Source: Hydractinia symbiolongicarpus (taxonomy: Eukaryota > Cnidaria > Hydrozoa > Anthoathecata > Hydractiniidae). From it: 64,000 bases of DNA. Under the pieces are notes generated by a model. The model was given only the letters and a program-made list of their open reading frames with translations. It was not told the origin of the DNA and did not search any database. The stretch covers positions 1,118,001 to 1,182,000 of the forward strand of contig NC_079880.1 in the NCBI RefSeq assembly GCF_029227915.1, given 5' to 3'. Position 1 is the stretch's first letter; every line of letters begins with the position of its first letter. The position numbers and the translations under genes are program-made. This document shows, in pieces, positions 61,944 to 64,000 of this stretch.

Positions 61944-64000
61944 TTATAACATTTATAACGTCACAGTCCAAAATCAGTTCAATTATGTGCCACAATCAAT
62001 CGTTTCACTGGTAAAAGCGATGCAACCTAGTAATATGAGAAAAATATCGCTAAATACATGTTGGTACGAATATGTGACGCAACCGTTGTAACTGAAGCGG
62101 ATTGATACCTGTAGAAATTCAATGAAATGTAGTTTTTGAATCTGTCTCTATTTCTTCTGCGCGTCCTAACGCCTACGATTGGTCCCACAGCACAAAATGA
62201 CTTACTTGTCTACATTTTTGAATAAAGCGCTACCCCAGCGCCCAGTATAATCGCTGAGTTCTGGCAATCATGTCAAATTAAGAAGAATGTTATTTCTTGG
62301 AGTCCAATTGTCTCACTTATCACATTTATAAGGTCATAGTCCAAAATCAGTTCAATTAAGTCCCACAGTCTATCGTTTTACTGTTAAAAGCGATACAACT
62401 TAGTAATCTCGGAAAAAATCACTAAATACATGTTGGTACGAATATGTGATGCAACTGTTGTAGTTGAAACGGACTGATACCGTAAGAAAGTCAATAAAAT
62501 GTAGTATTTGAAACTGTCTCTATTTCTTCAGCGCGCGCTAAGGGCTAGGATTGGTCCCACAGTAAAAATTGACTTATTTATCTAAATTTTTAAATGAAGC
62601 GCTACCACAGCGCCCAGTATTATCGCTGAGTGTCGGCAATCATGTCAAATTAAGAAGAATGTTATTTCTTGGAGTCCAATTTTCTCACTTATCACATTTA
62701 TAAGGTCATAGTCCAAAATCAGTTCAATTAAGTCCCACAGTCAATCGTTTCACTGTTAAAAGCGATACAACTTAGTAATATCGGAAAAAATCCCTAATTA
62801 CATGTTGGTACGAATGTGTGACGCAACTGTTGTAGTTGAAACGGACTGACACCGTTAGAAAGTCAATAAAATGTAGTATTTGAAACTGTCTTGATTTCTT
62901 CAGCGCGCGCTAAGGGCTAGGATTGGTCCCACAGTAAAAATTGACTTATTTATCTAAATTTTTAAATGAAGCGCTACCACAGCGTCCAGTGGTAATGCTC
63001 TGTTCCAGCAATCATGCCAAATTAAGAAGAATGTTATTTCTTGGAGTCCAATTGTCTCATTTATCACATTTATAAGTTCAAAGTCCAAAATCAGTTCAAT
63101 TAAGTCCCACAGTCAATCGTTGCATAGTTAAAGGCGATGCATCCTAGTAATATCAGAAAAATATCGCTAAATACATGTTGGTACGAATATGTGGCCCAAT
63201 CGTTGTAACTCAAACGGACTGACACCCTTAGAAAGTCAATGAAATGTACTTTTTGAAACTGTCGCTAATTCTTCAGCGCGTAATAACGGCTAGGATTGGT
63301 CCCACAGTAAAAAATGACTTAATAATCTAAATTTTTAAATGAAGTTCTACCCCAGCGCCCAGTGTAATCGCTGAGTTCCGGCAATCATGTCAAATTAAGA
63401 AGAATGTTATTTCTTGGAGTCCAATTGTCTCACTTATCACATTTATAAGGTCATAGTCCAAAATCAGTTCAATTAAGTCCCACAGTCAATCGTTTCACTG
63501 TTAAAAGCTATGCAACCTAGTAATAACAGATAAATATCGCTAAATACATGTTGGTACGAATATGTGACGCAATCGTTGTAACTGAAGCGGATTGATACCG
63601 TTACAAAGTCAATGAAATGTAGTTCTTAAAAGTGTCGCTATTTCTTCGGTGCACGATAACGGCTAGGATTGGTCCCACAGTAAAAATGACTTATTTATCT
63701 ACATTTTTAAATGAAGCGCTACCACAGCACCCAGTGTAATCGCTGAGTTCCGGCAATCACGTCAAATTAAGAAGAATGTTATTTCTTGGAGTCCAATTGT
63801 CTCATTTCTCACATTTATCAGGTCACAGTCCAAAGTTAGTTCAATTAAGTCCCACAGTCAATCGTTTCACTGTTAAAAGCGATACAACCTAGTAATACCG
63901 GAAAGATATCACCAAATACATGTTGGTACGAATATGTGACTCACCTGTTGTAACGCAAACGGATTTATACTGTTAGAAAGTCAATGAAATTTAGTTTTTG
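61944..64000 (+). repeat. Satellite units to the window end
   Basis: Units start at 62198, 62570, 62942, 63315 and 63687; the last is cut by the window end. The unit at 62570 is full-length but has GTATTATCGCTGAGTGTCGG, the 5' signature of the short units, making it a candidate undeleted relative. The unit at 62942 has a local scramble, CCAGTGGTAATGCTCTGTTCC near 62985, in place of the usual TGTAATCGCTGAGTTCC. No partner for this was seen. Confidence 0.85.

Larger units (their letters stand above)
1..64000 (+). repeat. Continuous satellite DNA array, about 372 bp unit
   Basis: The entire window is head-to-tail copies of one unit, 161 full-length (362-374 bp), 23 short and one cut by the window end, all in the same orientation. 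Landmarks in order within a unit are TGACTTATTT at +1, GCGCTACCACAGCGC near +30, TAATCGCTGAG near +50, a near-invariant AAGAATGTTATTTCTT near +87, TCAATTAAGTCCCACAG near +155, ACATGTTGGTACGAATATG near +232, GCGCGCGATAACGG near +334 and GGATTGGTCCCACAG near +352. Stops occur in all frames, so no coding capacity is conserved. No insertion of foreign DNA was seen. The nested higher-order organisation is typical of satellites homogenised by unequal exchange, as at centromeres or pericentromeres; that location is inference. The satellite family and host were not recognised. Confidence 0.98.

Noticed and set aside
1-64000. CENP-B box
   Set aside because: I looked for the TTCG-N4-A-N2-CGGG core on both strands. 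CGGG is rare (for example near 34479) and has no TTCG at the required spacing, so no match was found by eye. A full pattern search would settle it.
1-64000. CRISPR array or bacterial tandem repeat
   Set aside because: The unit is 372 bp with no short repeat/unique spacer alternation, there are no neighbouring genes, and all parts of the unit are repeated.
1-64000. Transposon insertion or inverted array segment
   Set aside because: All unit starts can be followed in one orientation from end to end, with every spacing explained by full units, the 11 bp deletion, or the 169 and 126 bp units. No foreign segment remains.

Overview
The whole 64 kb window is one uninterrupted tandem satellite DNA array. 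All units point the same way (+ as given), and both window edges lie inside the array. I found no credible gene, RNA gene, transposon, inversion or unique sequence. The full-length unit averages about 372 bp. With the unit start placed at the conserved TGACTTATTT, I mapped 185 consecutive units by eye: 161 full-length (362-374 bp), 23 internally deleted (169-170 bp or 126 bp) and one cut off by the window end. Unit 1 is about 36% G+C and carries about 16 CpGs where about 12 are expected. CpG is therefore not depleted, which argues against a vertebrate or another heavily methylated genome. A centromeric or pericentromeric satellite of an invertebrate such as an insect is my best guess, but nothing here fixes the organism and I do not recognise the satellite family.

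The array is strongly layered. Neighbouring units are clearly divergent, but they recur in fixed multi-unit orders (higher-order repeats, HORs) whose copies are almost identical. Left to right: 1-5990, an 8-unit HOR of 2969 bp, with its second copy cut to 4 units; 5928-14274, a 7-unit HOR of about 2.6 kb; 7490-22719, two near-identical 7.27 kb blocks at an offset of 7962 bp that contain that 7-unit HOR; 22720-29984, a 4.06/3.14 kb duplication; 30183-32548, a 913 bp triplet in tandem; 32549-39317, mixed units with 1660/1290 bp repeats; 39318-45935, a 2945 bp nine-unit HOR; 46734-48510 and 53407-55182, a split 1.8 kb duplication; between those, 48840-53090, a 1118 bp trimer in nearly four copies; 55183-60334, older-looking divergent units; 60455-61943, a 745 bp dimer duplication; then ordinary units to the end.

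Two structural markers help read the history. An 11 bp deletion is found only at 0-18.4 kb. A 169 bp unit, apparently from one founding 202 bp deletion, first appears at 11872, arrives as part of a 913 bp cassette and is then spread 21 times. Several chimeric units mark the points where unequal exchange joined different unit types.
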